From Nomia melanderi (lineage: Eukaryota > Arthropoda > Insecta > Hymenoptera > Halictidae), in the NCBI RefSeq assembly GCF_051020985.1, contig NC_135012.1:12836451-12900450 (forward strand): 64,000 nucleotides of DNA. The letters are read 5' to 3'. Both the position numbers and the translations under genes were made by a program. Below, one piece after another: positions 10,483-23,612 of this stretch (position 1 is its first letter; every line of letters starts with the position of its first letter). Under the pieces are notes generated by a model. It was not told the origin of the DNA. It was given only the letters and a program-made list of their open reading frames with translations, and did no database searches.

Positions 10483-13400
10483 GTATCGATTTAGTTACAA
10501 AGATAATTTTTAGTACAATCACAAAGATGATTCTAATAAAATGAGTTGGAAAGAAGAAGTCCAATGATTTCGTTTGAGTCTTCCTTTTAGGACCAATTAA
10601 ATCAAATCAGATTTGTGTGAACATTGGGGTTGCTTTCCGGAGAAAATTTTGCGTAGATTTGATTTCTTATGGATTTTAGAATGAAAATTCTCGGTGACCT
10701 ACCGGGCGAGTCGAATTTTGGATTTATGAGAGGCGAGACGGCGATCAAATCGTAATGAGAAATCCTAGATTTTCGGTTTTCGTTTTATTAAGAAAGTTGC
10801 TCGAATTCATGGGATTTTGATGAGTGCCGAGTCAGCGGTCGACGCGATGAAGCTGTTCGTTTCATCTGTGATCTATGTAAAGGCATCTCGATTCTCTGTT
10901 TCGGTAACCGAAAATACTCCGGAAATGACAAATTCCGACCATAAATTTTACTTACCGGGTATTGTAATATATCCCGATATTTTATGCGGTGACGCATCGA
11001 ATGTTTCATTATCTCATCGCGGAGGAATAAATGTTGAGCGTGGCTTTTCCGAGGAACAAACGAACGAACGAAGGAAACGTAATGCATTTCCGGAACAACT
11101 TTCCGGGTAAATTTTCTAGCGTTGCGCCTAAACGTGGCACCGCTGCACCCGATGGTGTCTTAAATTTATTTCTTGCGCCTGCATTCTTCAGAAGTTTCGC
11201 TGGAATAAATCTGCGGCGAACTCGTGACGGAGGATAGTATGAAATTTAGCCTGACCCAGATCCGACTCTGTCTCGGGAAATTGAGGAATCGAGCAAATGA
11301 AAGTATTAATCAGTTCTGCTACCGACAGATCAACATTTCGTGAAAATATTGAATTTTCGGTTCAGCGAGAAATGTATCAGCGGGAAAGTTCTCGCTGCAG
11401 CTTAGAAATTTTATCGGAAATGTAAGTTACGTTTCTTAATAAAATGAAGTCCTTGGTATATATATTCTTTCGGTGTTGGTCCTAAATAAATTGTGTTTAT
11501 TGTTCATTTCGATTTTTCATAGAGAGAAAATATTCACTGTGAAAGTGAATATAGAGAGATTATAAAGTAAATAATTATTTACTTTAATGAACCTGATAAT
11601 AAAGAATTTAGTAGTATATATATTAATTAAATTCCATTGAAAATCTTCTTAGCACGATTGAGTATTGTAGCATTAAAATGTTCCCCGTGATAGCGTTTGA
11701 AAGCTGATAAATTCTATTCAAAGAGTTACAGTTTAAAAAAAAGCCAATGTAGGGCAAACGTAAATCAGCAAGCTTGTCTTTTTTCTCTTCTTCCCTGAAC
11801 TGGGACTATTGCAATATTGTGAAATATTTTCGATCGGGTGTATTGCAGTCCCACGAGAAAACTGTCCAAGTGACAAATTTCCAATTTTTACTTTATTGTG
11901 TAGAATATTTTTTGATATATAGATTTACTGCCAGGGAAAAATGTCGGATGTCGAATTGCTGTTCACCGGGATTATTCAAAGGACTAATCAATCGTTTATT
12001 TGATTAAATCATTTTTCGAATTTTGTCATACGTCCTCCACAAAATTCCATCGCTAAAATGTCACCAGTTAAAATGTATAAAATAAAACAATTCTCGCTCT
12101 TTAAACAGCATCAAATGTCATTCGCCATGAAGAATGATCGCAGCATAGGAGTTGAAAGGATTAAAGCCCTTACTCTTGATGTAAATTGCTGACATAAATT
12201 ATTCCTACTATCTCGAGGAAACTGCCTCAGATTACTCACAACGCAGGACTTCAAATTTAAACATCCATTATTCCTAGTTTCTCTCTTAAACACTAATAAT
12301 TCCCCAATTAAAACAAATACCATAAAAAGCTAAATAAACTTGCTAAACAACATATCCCAGCTCTTCCAAAATTACAAAAACCCCAAACAAATACTAAACA
12401 ATTCATCTCTGAAACCCATTAACAATCACCATCAGCAACCAACATTCAAATCAAAATCAAAACGATCATTCAAAGATTAACCACTTCAAACCGCATCATT
12501 CACAGTCTCGCCCCGCCCAAGACGCATAAAACGAAGCGCGTGGAAACGCGAATCAGGGACTCGCTCGAGTTTTTATTAAAATTCACATGACACCAGTGTC
12601 GTAATAAAATGGCGGCGTGGCATTTATTAACAAAAAAGGACCCACTAAACCTATTATTAACCGACATCGGCGTAACCTTAATCAAAACGCGACGTTACGA
12701 GAGGAGATTCCGTTGGTTTTCCGTCGCGCCGTACATTTTCCCCGTTCCACGGGAAAACTCCCGTGGAAATTTTCGGTGGCGGAACACCGACGCGGATCAG
12801 GCACATTTTTTATTCGGTTAATGCTGATTTATAAGCCGGACGCGTCACCGGAGCGCGGAAACAACGATGATTTCCGTGACGAGAATTGCGGAAGCCGGTT
12901 TTTCGGCGGGTTTTCCCGGCGGTCCCGATCGCTTATCGGAAAATCGTAGTTCCGGGGATGATCTATATTTTCATTAACGCGCGCCTGCGTCACCCGGAAC
13001 TGGCGTTCCGCGATTATAATTCATAAACTGATCGAAATTGAATTTTAATCCTGGATCCCGCGCATAAATCGCGCGCCCCGTTGCCTATAGAACGGATTTT
13101 AGATATAATCCGGCGATTAAATCGCGGAAAAGTAAGTCGCGACCGGTGGAATACATTGGACGCTGAGATTTCGCCCGACAGTGGAACAAACGATAAATGA
13201 ACGAGAAAAATCGGTGGGACACGGTCGAACGAATGTTTCGTTGGTGTTCGGCCTTAACGAACGTCGGCCGGCAATCTTTTACGTATAAATTTCACTGTAG
13301 CTAATGGGAATGATTAATACCGGGGAATATTTCATGTGTCGAGCACTTATGGGAATCGAGTAAATTCGTTAGAATCTAATAGAACAGAATGAACGATGTG

Positions 13401-14366
13401 AATACATATCTACACATCGCTAAATTTCACTTCTTCAAGTCACAAACATTTTGACAGTAGAACCACAATAACACTGAGTCATTTATTTGTTATAAAAATT
13501 ATAAAACTTCCCTACTGCTTTGCACAAATGGAATTTTGAAATTTCTCACGATAGCAACTTTATCATTTGATAATAACGGAATAGCCTTGCAATCGATCAT
13601 TTTCACAGGTCTAATAATTCCAGCGTTAATATACAAATCCCAAATGACAAAAATTCCATAAGTCGCTTTTCCTCAATCATTTCAAGCAATGCTACCTTTA
13701 TAGGAACCTTATCTTTCCATAATGTGTTAATCATATCACGTATAATTATACGTCCTTCCTGAATCATTTCGAAAGACGTAGTTTCATGGTAATATTACAC
13801 GCCCATAACGAACAATGATAATTTTCTCACGAGAATCTCACCGGGGATGAATGTTCATCAGCAAAGACACATCTTCGCACGGTGGACGACGCATCGGTGT
13901 CTTCGGGCGCAACCAATCCCGCGGGATCGTGTTCGATTCGCTATAATTCCGCCGATTTAAATGCATGTGCATGGCGACTCGATAGACACGCCCGGATATC
14001 TCGGCGGCCGTCTCTACGCATTACGTGCGTGGCATCGGCGCCGGCACGGGATCAACGTGAGATATCGTAATGAATTGTATCGATTCGGCGCGTCGCGCCT
14101 GAATATTTATACTTTCATTATTGCGGGACGCACGGTGAAACACGGTCGGCCGTGCAGCTCCCGATGATCCACGCGCCCCGGTGATTCTGCACTGGGGAAC
14201 CGGACCGTCTAACAGGATCGATTTTCATCCCAATTGTCCTCCATTCACCTGCTAATTGCTGTTTCAATTCTGACGGTGGATTGCGACTTCGCCGGAATAT
14301 GTTAAAACGCTCAACATTGCCGGAATAAAATCTTCATTTGTGACACGCAAATGCGGTATCATAGTT

Positions 14367-14601
14367 TTAACCCTTTGCACTCGAGAGGTGACTCTCAGTC
14401 ACTACTTGATTTGACACGGTAAAATTATAGAATGCGATATCGAATGATAAACTCTGTATAATGCCTCGATACGTCAAACATTGGAATAAAACAGCCTTGT
14501 TCCTCAATGTACTGGTGATTTCTCTTCGAATTCTCAAAAAACATCGTCTTAAAGAAATGTTAAATATTTCTAGTAAGAAACAGTCGAGTGCAAAGGGTTA
14601 A
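14367..14601 (+). mobile_element. TTAA-bounded MITE, family 1
   Basis: The ends are TTAACCCTTTGCACTCGAG and CGAGTGCAAAGGGTTAA, an inverted repeat of about 17 bp including the TTAA. Length is 235 bp. This is among the best preserved copies. The interior includes CACTACTTGATTTGACAC and AACATTGGAATAAAACAGCC, shared with the copies at 4987 and 60277. Confidence 0.7.
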
Positions 14602-17224
14602 GACAGCGGGACAGCGAGGGTTCTAAGGGTCATAAAAGAGAAAGGGACTCATGGATGCTTTTTCAACTATCTAGATCTTCGATAAAGTTTGTCATTCTCT
14701 ATTATATCACAATATTTAATTCCCACCAAGTAAAGAATTCAAGTATCCTCCAATCGAGTTAACTCGAACATTCAAATTTCAATCGCCACTAAAATTCTCC
14801 CATTCAAACTAAACGTCCCAAAAACTACATTCGAAACCACCTCATTAACATAACCACATCTAATCACGGAATACCCCACGCAAACAATATCGCAACCCCC
14901 ATTCCCCGATTAATCATTCAGCCATCATCGAAAATCCCCGAGTCCCCTACAAGACGTATCATAAACCCTGAGCCATTCGATCAACTATTCCAGCGAGCCC
15001 GTGCTCATCCCATTTCTCGATGGTCGCCGCGTCCCCGCTTGCCCCGGCGTTCCGCGCGAATTCCTCGCGAATTCAAATATTAGCGCGAGAACAACGCCCG
15101 GGGGACTCGGCTTTCTTCGTTACAAGCGTAAGAGGAAACGACGTTGTACACACTAGCCGTTCTCCGGGCGTTTCGCCGGCTGCCCCTCGCCGCGCGGCAC
15201 GTTGTCCGGCGGAAGTTTAGTCTGCTAAAGTTATATAGAGACTACCTACCACGGACGAGCGTATTTCAAAACTTGCCACTTAGCTCCCGACTGCCGGCTG
15301 AAACAATCCGGACAACGACCGGGGCCGGTGTTCCAGCTACTGCCACCTCGCCCCTGGAAAACTGGACCGTTTGTATACACGAGGACCCATTAGAATATTT
15401 TACGCGTGGCCTAGAAAACGAATCGCCGTCCGCCGTTGTTCTTAACACACTGAACGCCGGATGAATTTCAGCTGCTAGAAACGCGAGCGTCGCTGATTCT
15501 ATTGATACATTTTTAAACGTCGATTCAACCGAAATTTCTGACTTACGGGAGAGAATGAGGAATTCGATTTTGTAAATTTTAAAGATTAAACGATTCTTCG
15601 TTTGTCAGTTTCGTTGGTTTTTGGCTGTTGGAATTTTTGGAGCAGCGACTGTGTTGTATTGTATTTCTACTGGATGATTAATCATTCGAGATTAACACGA
15701 ACGCCGCACGATTTCATAGAGCAAAATACAGAAAATGGGAAAAATATAATATTAAATCATTTGACTGAATCGGATTGTTATCGTTGCACGTTCATCAAAC
15801 TGAATGTCACCGCAATGGGTAGCGTTGTTTATAATGTACAAATGTTTGTCAATAAGCATTGTTTAATCGAGTGAATTGTAGTAATCCAATTTGCTTGGGT
15901 CACCGGTGACCTGCACACCATAACGGTTTTGGGAATGTTTCTTGGGAATTATTGATTAGCAAAGTTAGTTAAGCTTGGTCTTTGTAAGGGGTTAACCCTA
16001 GATTTACGAGTCAATTCGACTCATATTGAATTTTATAAGGATTATTTGGTAAACATTTAGGTCGATTTGAATTGATTCAATTACGGGATTATGGCTGGTA
16101 ATAGTTAAGCGATCGTATAAGTTATCCGTTTTATTCGAAGCATGGGGATTGCAATCATATTAACAGGTTATCCCAGTAATTGATTCCAGCAATACTTTTA
16201 GTAACCAGATACATCGAACAGTTTCAAATTAGTCGATTCGATTAGCTACTTGTAAATAGACGAATTACCGAATTCGATTGCTTTGTAGTCGTAGTGGTAA
16301 AGGTCTTTGACGGTGGCGAGTTCGTTTGCGAGAAAGCCGGAATCCGGAGCGTCCGTTGATGCGTTCCGCGTTTCCCTCGCCAGTGGAATTTCAATAACAC
16401 GAATAATCAGTTCCAATAAACAGACGCTCCCCGACCGCGGAGTATTTAAAATGTACAAAGACTTCTAACTACATCCGGAAATCGCAGGTCCAACGAACTC
16501 TAACCCGGCGGAACGAAGTTCATCGAATTTCCTCCGCTAACATGACAATATCCTCTAACTAACCCAATGGAACAACGTTATCAGCGGAATAAAAAATAAA
16601 TCATTCGCGACACGAAAGGCCAATCAAAACCCGGTGTCCAAAGAAACCAGGAAAAATCCGCGCGTCAAATCCTAGATGGAAAATCCGACGGGCAACGCTC
16701 GCGGCGGAAATTCTAAATCACCTCGCGCGATACGCGGAATCTATTAAAATCTGTCGCTGTCGATAAACTCCGCGATTAATCGGCTTCAGCCGGGGACGGG
16801 GTCGAAGTTGAAATTCCCCGTGTAAAATATGCGTATCGAGAGCTTCAGTATTTACGCGTTATGAGCGTAGAGGCGGCCCGCACAAAGAACAGGTAATAAA
16901 GAGCGACGCGGAGCCGCCTGTGGACAAAGCTCGCAAATTCGATTATTCGCGTAACGAACATTAAAAGTTACCAATGTGTTGCTAATTAGTCTCCGCTGTA
17001 CAAAATGATTTTCATGTGAAAAATAACAATTTTCCGCGGATAAACCTTGCGTCTCTATCTACGTAACATTGAAATCGAGGCGTGAAGTATCCGTTGTCAT
17101 TGAGAAAGAGCTCCATAATATCCCCATAACGTAAAACAAATATAACCACCATGTGCTTAGCTGTACCTTACAATTCCTGTCTGAAGCATTTCTTTGTATC
17201 GCTCCTTCTTTTCAAAATTGCACA

Positions 17225-17402
17225 GTTTTTTGTTTAATATGAAACTTTGTATACTGCAACGATACGTGAAATATTCGGAGAAAATAGTGTTCTTCCTCAA
17301 TGTACGTGCGATTTCTCATCAGGTTTTTCAAGAAATTTCATCTGAATCTCTAGAAAACATTGAGTATGTGCAGTGAAAAATTTCTGGAGTGCAAAGGGTT
17401 AA
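17225..17402 (+). mobile_element. Family 1 MITE, left-truncated
   Basis: The right end TCTGGAGTGCAAAGGGTTAA and the interior (ATATGAAACTTTGTATACTG, then CGATACGTGAAATATT) match family 1. The left terminal repeat is missing or diverged past recognition. Confidence 0.55.
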
Positions 17403-19796
17403 GTTATTGAGTTTTGCTCAGAAAACTGCCGGTTGATCGCACTGTGCGGCGGATCGAAAGGGCGGAGACGGAAGGCGGTGGCGAAACGAGGGCGGGGAAG
17501 GGTGCGTTCGGATACTGGGACAATGGGTGAACCCTGTCGGGAATCAATTTCCTCCCTGGTCGAAATTACAACGGCGAATCTACATTTATTTAGTTGCCAG
17601 CCGCCGGCAAACAATAATCCCGTAATTATGTCGACCGGTCTGTCGTGGAAAAAGAAACGATTTCACCCTTTCGCGAAAATATTTTGGTGGTGATGAATGA
17701 ACTTTGACACTTTCAGTTTTCGGAAATTCTTAATGTAATGTTTTACTTGTAGAAATTCGTTCTTCGTTACTAATTGACACGCGGCGTCTTTGTGGAAGTT
17801 GAATTAGGAGAAAATGAAATGACTCAATGAATAAATCAAGTTTTAGATAATGGACTTCCGATTTTAGATTAAATGGAGAATTTAATATTTCTAATAGTTC
17901 AATGAAAATTCATTCCGAGAGATGCTGTAATTTTTACTAAATATTCACTTTTAACATTCCACTATTCCCACGAAAATTATAGCAATTTTCATCCATATTT
18001 TCCATGAGATAATCGAAACCAATATTTCAAAAAATAACTAACAGGCTACGGAAATATTCAATGATTAAAAATGTTCATTCAGGGAGAATTGTATTAGCTG
18101 CAAAATCAATATCTTCGACGTCCTTAGTACAAACATTATCAGCATTCCTTCCGAAATCATTCGAACTAATAATCCTGAGGATTGAAACCAGCCCCGAAAA
18201 TTCCTGCTATGCAATCGTCGCGAATAATCAATTCCTCGGAGCTCCGGCCTGCAGTTTCGATTCCCGAATTATAATTAAAATGAAACACACGTCTCTCGCA
18301 GCGGTATTAATTCCTCCGTAGAAATTCCGAGCGTCTGTAATCGTGTCACACCCGCAGCTCCTCGGACACAATTCTCGCGCACGTTCACACGGAATACCTT
18401 CGATTCTATCTGGGAATCGAAACGAGAGAGCGCAAGGGACTTTGACGAATGGGACGAGGAGCCGGCTCGGCGAATCTCGCGCCGACCGAATAAATGGCGT
18501 CCCGGCTAACAATTATTGTTCCGCACGATCCAATTATAATTCCAATTTTCGTCATGTTTGCGGTTAAACACGGAGGACTCGCGGTGGAGAAGCCTTAGGC
18601 CGTTCGCCGGTCCACTCGAAACTGGGACTCGACGAAAAATCCGTGAAAAATACGATCGAGATCATTCCCTGAAACGAGGAATCATCTCCGAATACTATTC
18701 ACTTCGGAATTCGATAATATTAATTCTCCAATTATACTTGCTACATAGATTCATGGTTGAACATTATTATATAAAACATTCGAAGTCTCCATTAAAAGCA
18801 AATCACCATGATTCAATCAGCAGAGTATCTCAAAATCACCGAAATCTCGGAGATATTAATTACTCTACAAATCATTAATAAGTTCAAAGGATTCTCCGTG
18901 GGAATTCAGTAGATCAAACCTCTCAAAACTGTTTGTACCATAGCATTTCATAATTCTTTGTATTAAAGCCACGCGATAAATGAAGAAAAATTACTCTCGA
19001 TTCGATGGAAATCGAGGAAAAGGTATTTCTCGATTCTTGAATAAATTTGTCGTCTAAGGTAAAAGTCTGAGACGAATTATTGGAGAACAGATGCACCTGT
19101 ACAGGCAGAATCAATGGTCATTCCGGTTGTAGTAAGTGTCTGGCCGCATTTAACAGAATACGCTAGGTTTCACGAGCCATTAAGCACGGATTTCCGGCCG
19201 GTTAAAACCGGCAGAGAAGAGTGGGAGGAGGTCGATCGCGAATCCTCTTCCCGGCCGTAGTCCGGGGGATTCGCGCCGTCTCAATAACCAGGTGATTCAA
19301 CTTATTTAAATGCATGCTACGCCGTCATGTAAATTCCATAATGGATCTTTGTATTAGAGGGACCTCGGTGAATCTCATCGTGAACGTTCCGATGCGTTGC
19401 ATACATAACGATCGCCGGTAAAAACCGTCTCCCGCGGGAATCTCTCCCTTATAAAGTGTAAATTCGCCCGCGACTGTTATCCGCGATGGAAACTGAGGGA
19501 ACTCGCAGGAAAATCCTGACGAAATCGAATTTCTCTCGAACATTCTCTTCTATTAACAATTAAACATCTTTCGCGACGAAATTTGTGGAATAATAATGGT
19601 GGAAGATAATATTTTTGTGGATTAATTTGAACATCAACGTTGCAGAATAACTTGATATTGTATAGAGAAGGTGTATGTATTCTAAAGCTCTCGTTTTCTA
19701 GGTCGAAGGCGAGCTTAAGAATGATAAACGTCAATGTTTCTTTGTCAGTTAGAAGGGCTAATTTCTATCGTTTCTTATATCCATTGTACTGTCAGA

Positions 19797-19960
19797 AAAA
19801 TGGAAGAAGGTAATTCTTTGATAAGACAATCGTACAGAAGGCCGGAGCATTTAAATTCAACTTTAAATCCGTTGCGTCGTCGCGAAAATGGGAGAAGGTA
19901 ATTCTTTCGCGAGAGACAATCGTAGAAACAGCTGCAGTTTTTAAATTCAATTTTAATGCT
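19797..19960 (+). repeat. 88-bp tandem duplication
   Basis: Two units start AAAATGGAAGAAGGTAATTC (19797) and AAAATGGGAGAAGGTAATTC (19885). Each is followed by a variant of GACAATCGTA and then TTTAAATTCAA. The spacing is 88 bp. It is a simple local duplication in the intron; no function is evident. Confidence 0.65.
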
Positions 19961-21965
19961 TTCTTATCCCGCCAATTCCACGCGATTCCGGGGAGAATCG
20001 TCGGGACGCGACGTACGGAAGCGCCGGAAGAGGAAGAGTGCCGTCGAAGAAAAGTGTCAAAGAGTGTTTACATGTTGTCCTTGTCTCTAGTTTGAATGTA
20101 CTTTCTTTGTCTGTTCGCTCTTGGCTTGTGTTCACAGCGCGACGTAAAGCGGCAGAAGTGTCATTCTCCGCAGCTCTGGAAGTCGGACGTGAGGTCTGCG
20201 CGTTGGGAACAGCCTTAAAAGCAAGGATGAAGGGACGGTATTGCGCGGCGCGGACCTAATTCAGTTTGTACTGGAAATTAAATAACTAAATGAAGGTTCA
20301 AGCCACTGCTTGCTCGACGGTACGCCATCCTTTAGAAATTATCCTTAAGTTATACAAACAGAAACCTACGAGCTTATATTATATCTAACTTATTCTAGAT
20401 TCACTATTTTTCGTACGGTATGTTTTCATATGTTAGCATCGACGAGATCTACTTCCCAAATTACTCGAAATACTAGTATCAACTAAAACAATCACATTCG
20501 ATATTAATAAAAAATTATCACTCCCAGATTACTCCAACGAATGTACGAAGATCATTAGCAAATTACACCACGATCAAGAGAGAATCGTCGAACCAGCATC
20601 TCAGAAATGTTTACAATACTTCCGACCGAGTGAATCGTCGCTTGCGGTCCGTGGTCCGCGAGAATCGATGCTCCGCGGACGATACACCAGGAATTTTTAA
20701 TAATGGCACGCCGGGAATGGGAGAGCTTTATCCCCCAAGAACACTCAAAGGATTTACCTCCGTTCCCCATTCGAGTTTTACATCGGACAGCGAAGAGGCG
20801 AGACGGGAGAAACATTTAAACAGTTTTTGCTCGGTAAAAAGCGGCTTGCTCACGGTTTCCCGGGGCGTTTCTATTAATCCGAGCCGTTTCATTTATTCGA
20901 CTTCCGCTCCGCGTCCTTTCATATCTCCGCGGCGGCCGTCTACGGGATGGAATCTCGAAACAAAGTCGAAAAACTAATTAACCAGACAAGATAACGGCGG
21001 ATAAGTTCGGCCCCGGCCGACGGCGGAGATGAAAATTCACTGGAATTTCCGCTACAAGTTATGTGGAAACGAGATTGTTTCGCTCAATGGGGAACTTGTT
21101 GTGTACTTCCAACGAGCCCGTAATAAAAGGCGAAGCTCTTCCTTCGGGAGAGGCGGGCAGGTGGGAAGATACGGGGAAGGGAGAAAGAATATCGCTGAAA
21201 ATCGGCCGTAATTAAAAACGAACCGTCGCCGCGCGATCTATAATCAACGGCGAAGTTATTGCTCGTCATTTCGACGTTCGAGGAATATTATTCGGCCGGC
21301 AGTGTTAATGAAAAAACTTCGAGTGGCCGGACCTTAAAGTTCGATTCCGGTAAACGTTTAGCGCCGGGCAACTTCGATAATTTCGGATCGAAGGAAAAAG
21401 TTGAGCGCGTTCGATGGAACTCCCTCGTGTTCCTGGCCCAGTATTTCTTTCGAGGGATAATGTTATGGGTAAATTGGAGATTGTAGGGTTGAATGGTGAA
21501 CGGGTTCGTTCATTACAACGCGAAGTGTGAAATTGTTTATTTAACGGTAAATATACCTGGTAGTTGAATGGACTTTTGGAAATTTCTCTATCAAGAGCGC
21601 GTCTATCGAGAGTTTCATTGATTTAGAATTCAGTTTGCGTATTACTGGGTCGATTTCTTTGATGATTTCTCAGAGAAACATCTGTTATCTTTTTAACGAT
21701 TGCGAAATGAAGATCAGGAATGGGTCGGTTGGACTGGAAATGAATTTTACGTGTTAATATAAATTTGAATTTGTTAAAAGTATATAGAAACTTCTGTTTG
21801 GATTAAAATAAGTATGGAACTCATGAAAACTGAAGAATGTTAAGTGCATTACATTGTAATATGCATTGTCAAGTTTGCGTCTATTGGAAAATTTAATCTA
21901 GATTACAGTTTCATGCATATTAAGTGGCTATGAAGGAGATCGATGGTATAAAATAAAAAACTCAC

Positions 21966-22055
21966 CTCGACGACGTAATGGAGACCGGAAAGCGTCATTC
22001 TTGCCACAGAGTCTTTCCTTCTGACTGGTTGTTGCCATCTTCTCAGTGTAACGCC
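21966..22055 (-). CDS. rho-5: Inactive rhomboid protein (iRhom/rhomboid-5), exon C: RRKDSVARM block
   Basis: This is a 90-nt exon of exactly 30 codons, phase 0 on both sides, beginning GVTLRRWQQPV. Residues 12-20 read RRKDSVARM, matching the vertebrate iRhom block RRKRESVAKM / RRKRMSVAHM. The acceptor has a strong pyrimidine tract (TTTGTTTTACCAG) and the donor is consensus GAG|GTGAGT. It joins exon B (ending LPE) to exon D (starting FFRSS) without disturbing the frame. The block lies in the cytoplasmic N-terminus; the Ser in RRKDS is a plausible basophilic kinase site (inference). The exon is easy to miss because it is short and sits between a 1.4-kb and a 19.8-kb intron. Confidence 0.9.
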
Positions 22056-23425
22056 CTGGTAAAACAAATTATCGTAACCACGATGGAAAAATAGAGAATT
22101 ATGTTGGGTTTCGTAGAAAAATATTGGTTCTGGTAGAAGCATTGAACGAAGAATGCAGTTTAATTAACGGGTAATAGTGAAGACGACGATTTGTTATTTA
22201 GTTCTAACGACAGCGAAGTGTTCAACAGAATTTGAACGTTCCAAAGTATGTTTTCAATGTTTCGTTCTACTAAAGGAAAAGTTTACTTAATAACCAACGA
22301 CTCGTTGTCCCGGTTATACGGGAGAATTTCATGGGGGAAAGAAACGGCTCATTCCAAACGAAGAAGGAGTCCTTTTATACAACACTTCCGCGTAAAAACA
22401 TGGCCCGAAGTTAGCGAAACTGCTCGAGAAAAAGTAAACAAACGTATACTTCCCCCGGTATTGCAAAACTTCGCGAAGTATGTCGCGTTTCCGTTCTGAA
22501 CAAGTTTTAATGGGACTCGAGCCAATATCTCAATGTTTAAGCAGAACAATTCAACTCCCCGTTAAATTACACGGAAGTTCAACCCTGAATCAGCGAATTC
22601 TTTTCAGTCCCTGCTATGCGCGACCGTCCAATTAAACATTATAGAGATTCTTTACTAATAAAAATATAAATACTTCAATTATGAGATTCAAAGCAAACAT
22701 ATATAAAACTTGGTGATGAAAAACGACGAACCATACACGCGAAGATTCTCAATTTAAATTTCCTCTAACCCTTTCGACACTGCAACTTTGAAGTAAAGAA
22801 ATTTAACTGCTCCCGTTTGCTCCTGTTATTTCGAATAAATTCATCGACATTTACAAACCTACTCTTTCGTTACCTTCAACAAAAATCCATCTCGAATGGG
22901 TTGAAACGTCATTCGAATATTTAACACTAGAACTAGATGCATGAAAACGACCTATTCCTCGCTTACTCTATTATTACCGAAAGTAATCGATAGAGTACCG
23001 ATTAAAACAGTTGATTTATTAATATTTACTAGTCAATTGAACTGCTCGATAGTTCTAGTGTTAAAAGTTCACTCGAAGTTCCATTCCGAGTTTCCTTCGA
23101 TCGATTCGTTCGTCGAGCGAATAAATATTTCCCGGGCAAGCTGTACGTATTCAGGACTAGTTAACAGTTCACCGGAGAATATTAACTATGAAGCATTAAC
23201 TGTAAGAAGTTCCAAACAATGAACTGCGAAGCGGCGCGCCAGGTTCGAGCAATAAGCTCCAGATAATTGAGAAAGACGGTCGGATTTTCGGCGTCGGGAG
23301 TAGAGGAGCGACCCAACAACAATGAAGTGTCCGGAATTAAGCTTCCACGGGAAGTTGGCTTCCGTAGGTTTGTCAAACACGGCCGGCATCGTCATATTCG
23401 AAAGGTTAATAACCGTCGAGCTCAC
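22056..23425 (-). other. rho-5: iRhom intron between exons B and C
   Basis: The intron is 1,370 nt, from donor GTGAGC (23420-23425) to acceptor CCAG (22056-22059). I looked on the minus strand for the vertebrate-conserved DPLARGRAF segment, which should fall between the B and C blocks, and did not find it. The interval holds a complete small inverted-repeat element at 22920-23065 and otherwise unremarkable sequence. Confidence 0.7.
22920..23065. mobile_element. Small TTAA inverted-repeat element, family 3 (complete copy)
   Basis: A 16-bp terminal motif TTTAACACTAGAACTA at 22920-22935 is matched by its exact reverse complement at 23050-23065, giving an element of about 146 bp with TTAA at each end. 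There is no coding content. Related ends occur at 952, 28229, 28332 and near 34284. The structure fits a MITE mobilised at TTAA sites. Confidence 0.7.
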
Positions 23426-23612
23426 CTCTGGCAGATCCGTAGTATCTGGCACGTCCCTCGTAATATCGGGATCCGGCGGTCTGTGTTCCGGAACGAGGGC
23501 ACCGTACTTCCTGGACGCCATCCTCCGTCTTCGGTCCAGCCATCTTTGTCTCTCCGCGGACTCGGACTCCTCGTCCACGCCGAAGAACTGCGCCGTTTCG
23601 CGTTTGATGTAA
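23426..23612 (-). CDS. rho-5: Inactive rhomboid protein (iRhom/rhomboid-5), exon B: FGV / QRW / RKYG block
   Basis: The exon is 187 nt: one base (T) completing an Asn codon with exon A, then 62 codons. It encodes YIKRETAQFFGVDEESE, then RQRWLDRRRRMASRKYGALV, then a Pro/Asp-rich tail ending TTDLPE. Vertebrate iRhoms have the same series (TADWFGV or AAQWFGV, then QKWQR or QQWQR, then QRYGKL or MRYGRL) near the N-terminus, which makes this the strongest family match in the window. The acceptor is CTCGTTTCAG and the donor GAG|GTGAGC; phases agree with both neighbours. The protein acts as a pseudoprotease cofactor in secretory-pathway trafficking; this part faces the cytosol. No catalytic residues are expected here. 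Confidence 0.95.

Larger units (their letters stand above)
2207..21965 (-). other. rho-5: Large 19.8-kb iRhom intron between exons C and D
   Basis: The interval is bounded by the GTGAGT donor of exon C (21960-21965) and the CTTCAG acceptor of exon D (2207-2209). Both neighbours are in phase 0, so an extra phase-0 exon could be hidden here, but I found none with convincing splice sites. Content alternates between AT-rich DNA and CpG-rich, stop-poor islands (about 3050-3460, 4340-4860, 7200-7620, 8200-8600, 12500-13320, 13850-14230, 15000-15460, 16300-16960, 18060-18660, 20580-21490). It also holds a 42-bp minisatellite, an 88-bp tandem duplication and several TTAA-bounded elements, listed separately. 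No RNA gene was recognised. Confidence 0.75.
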
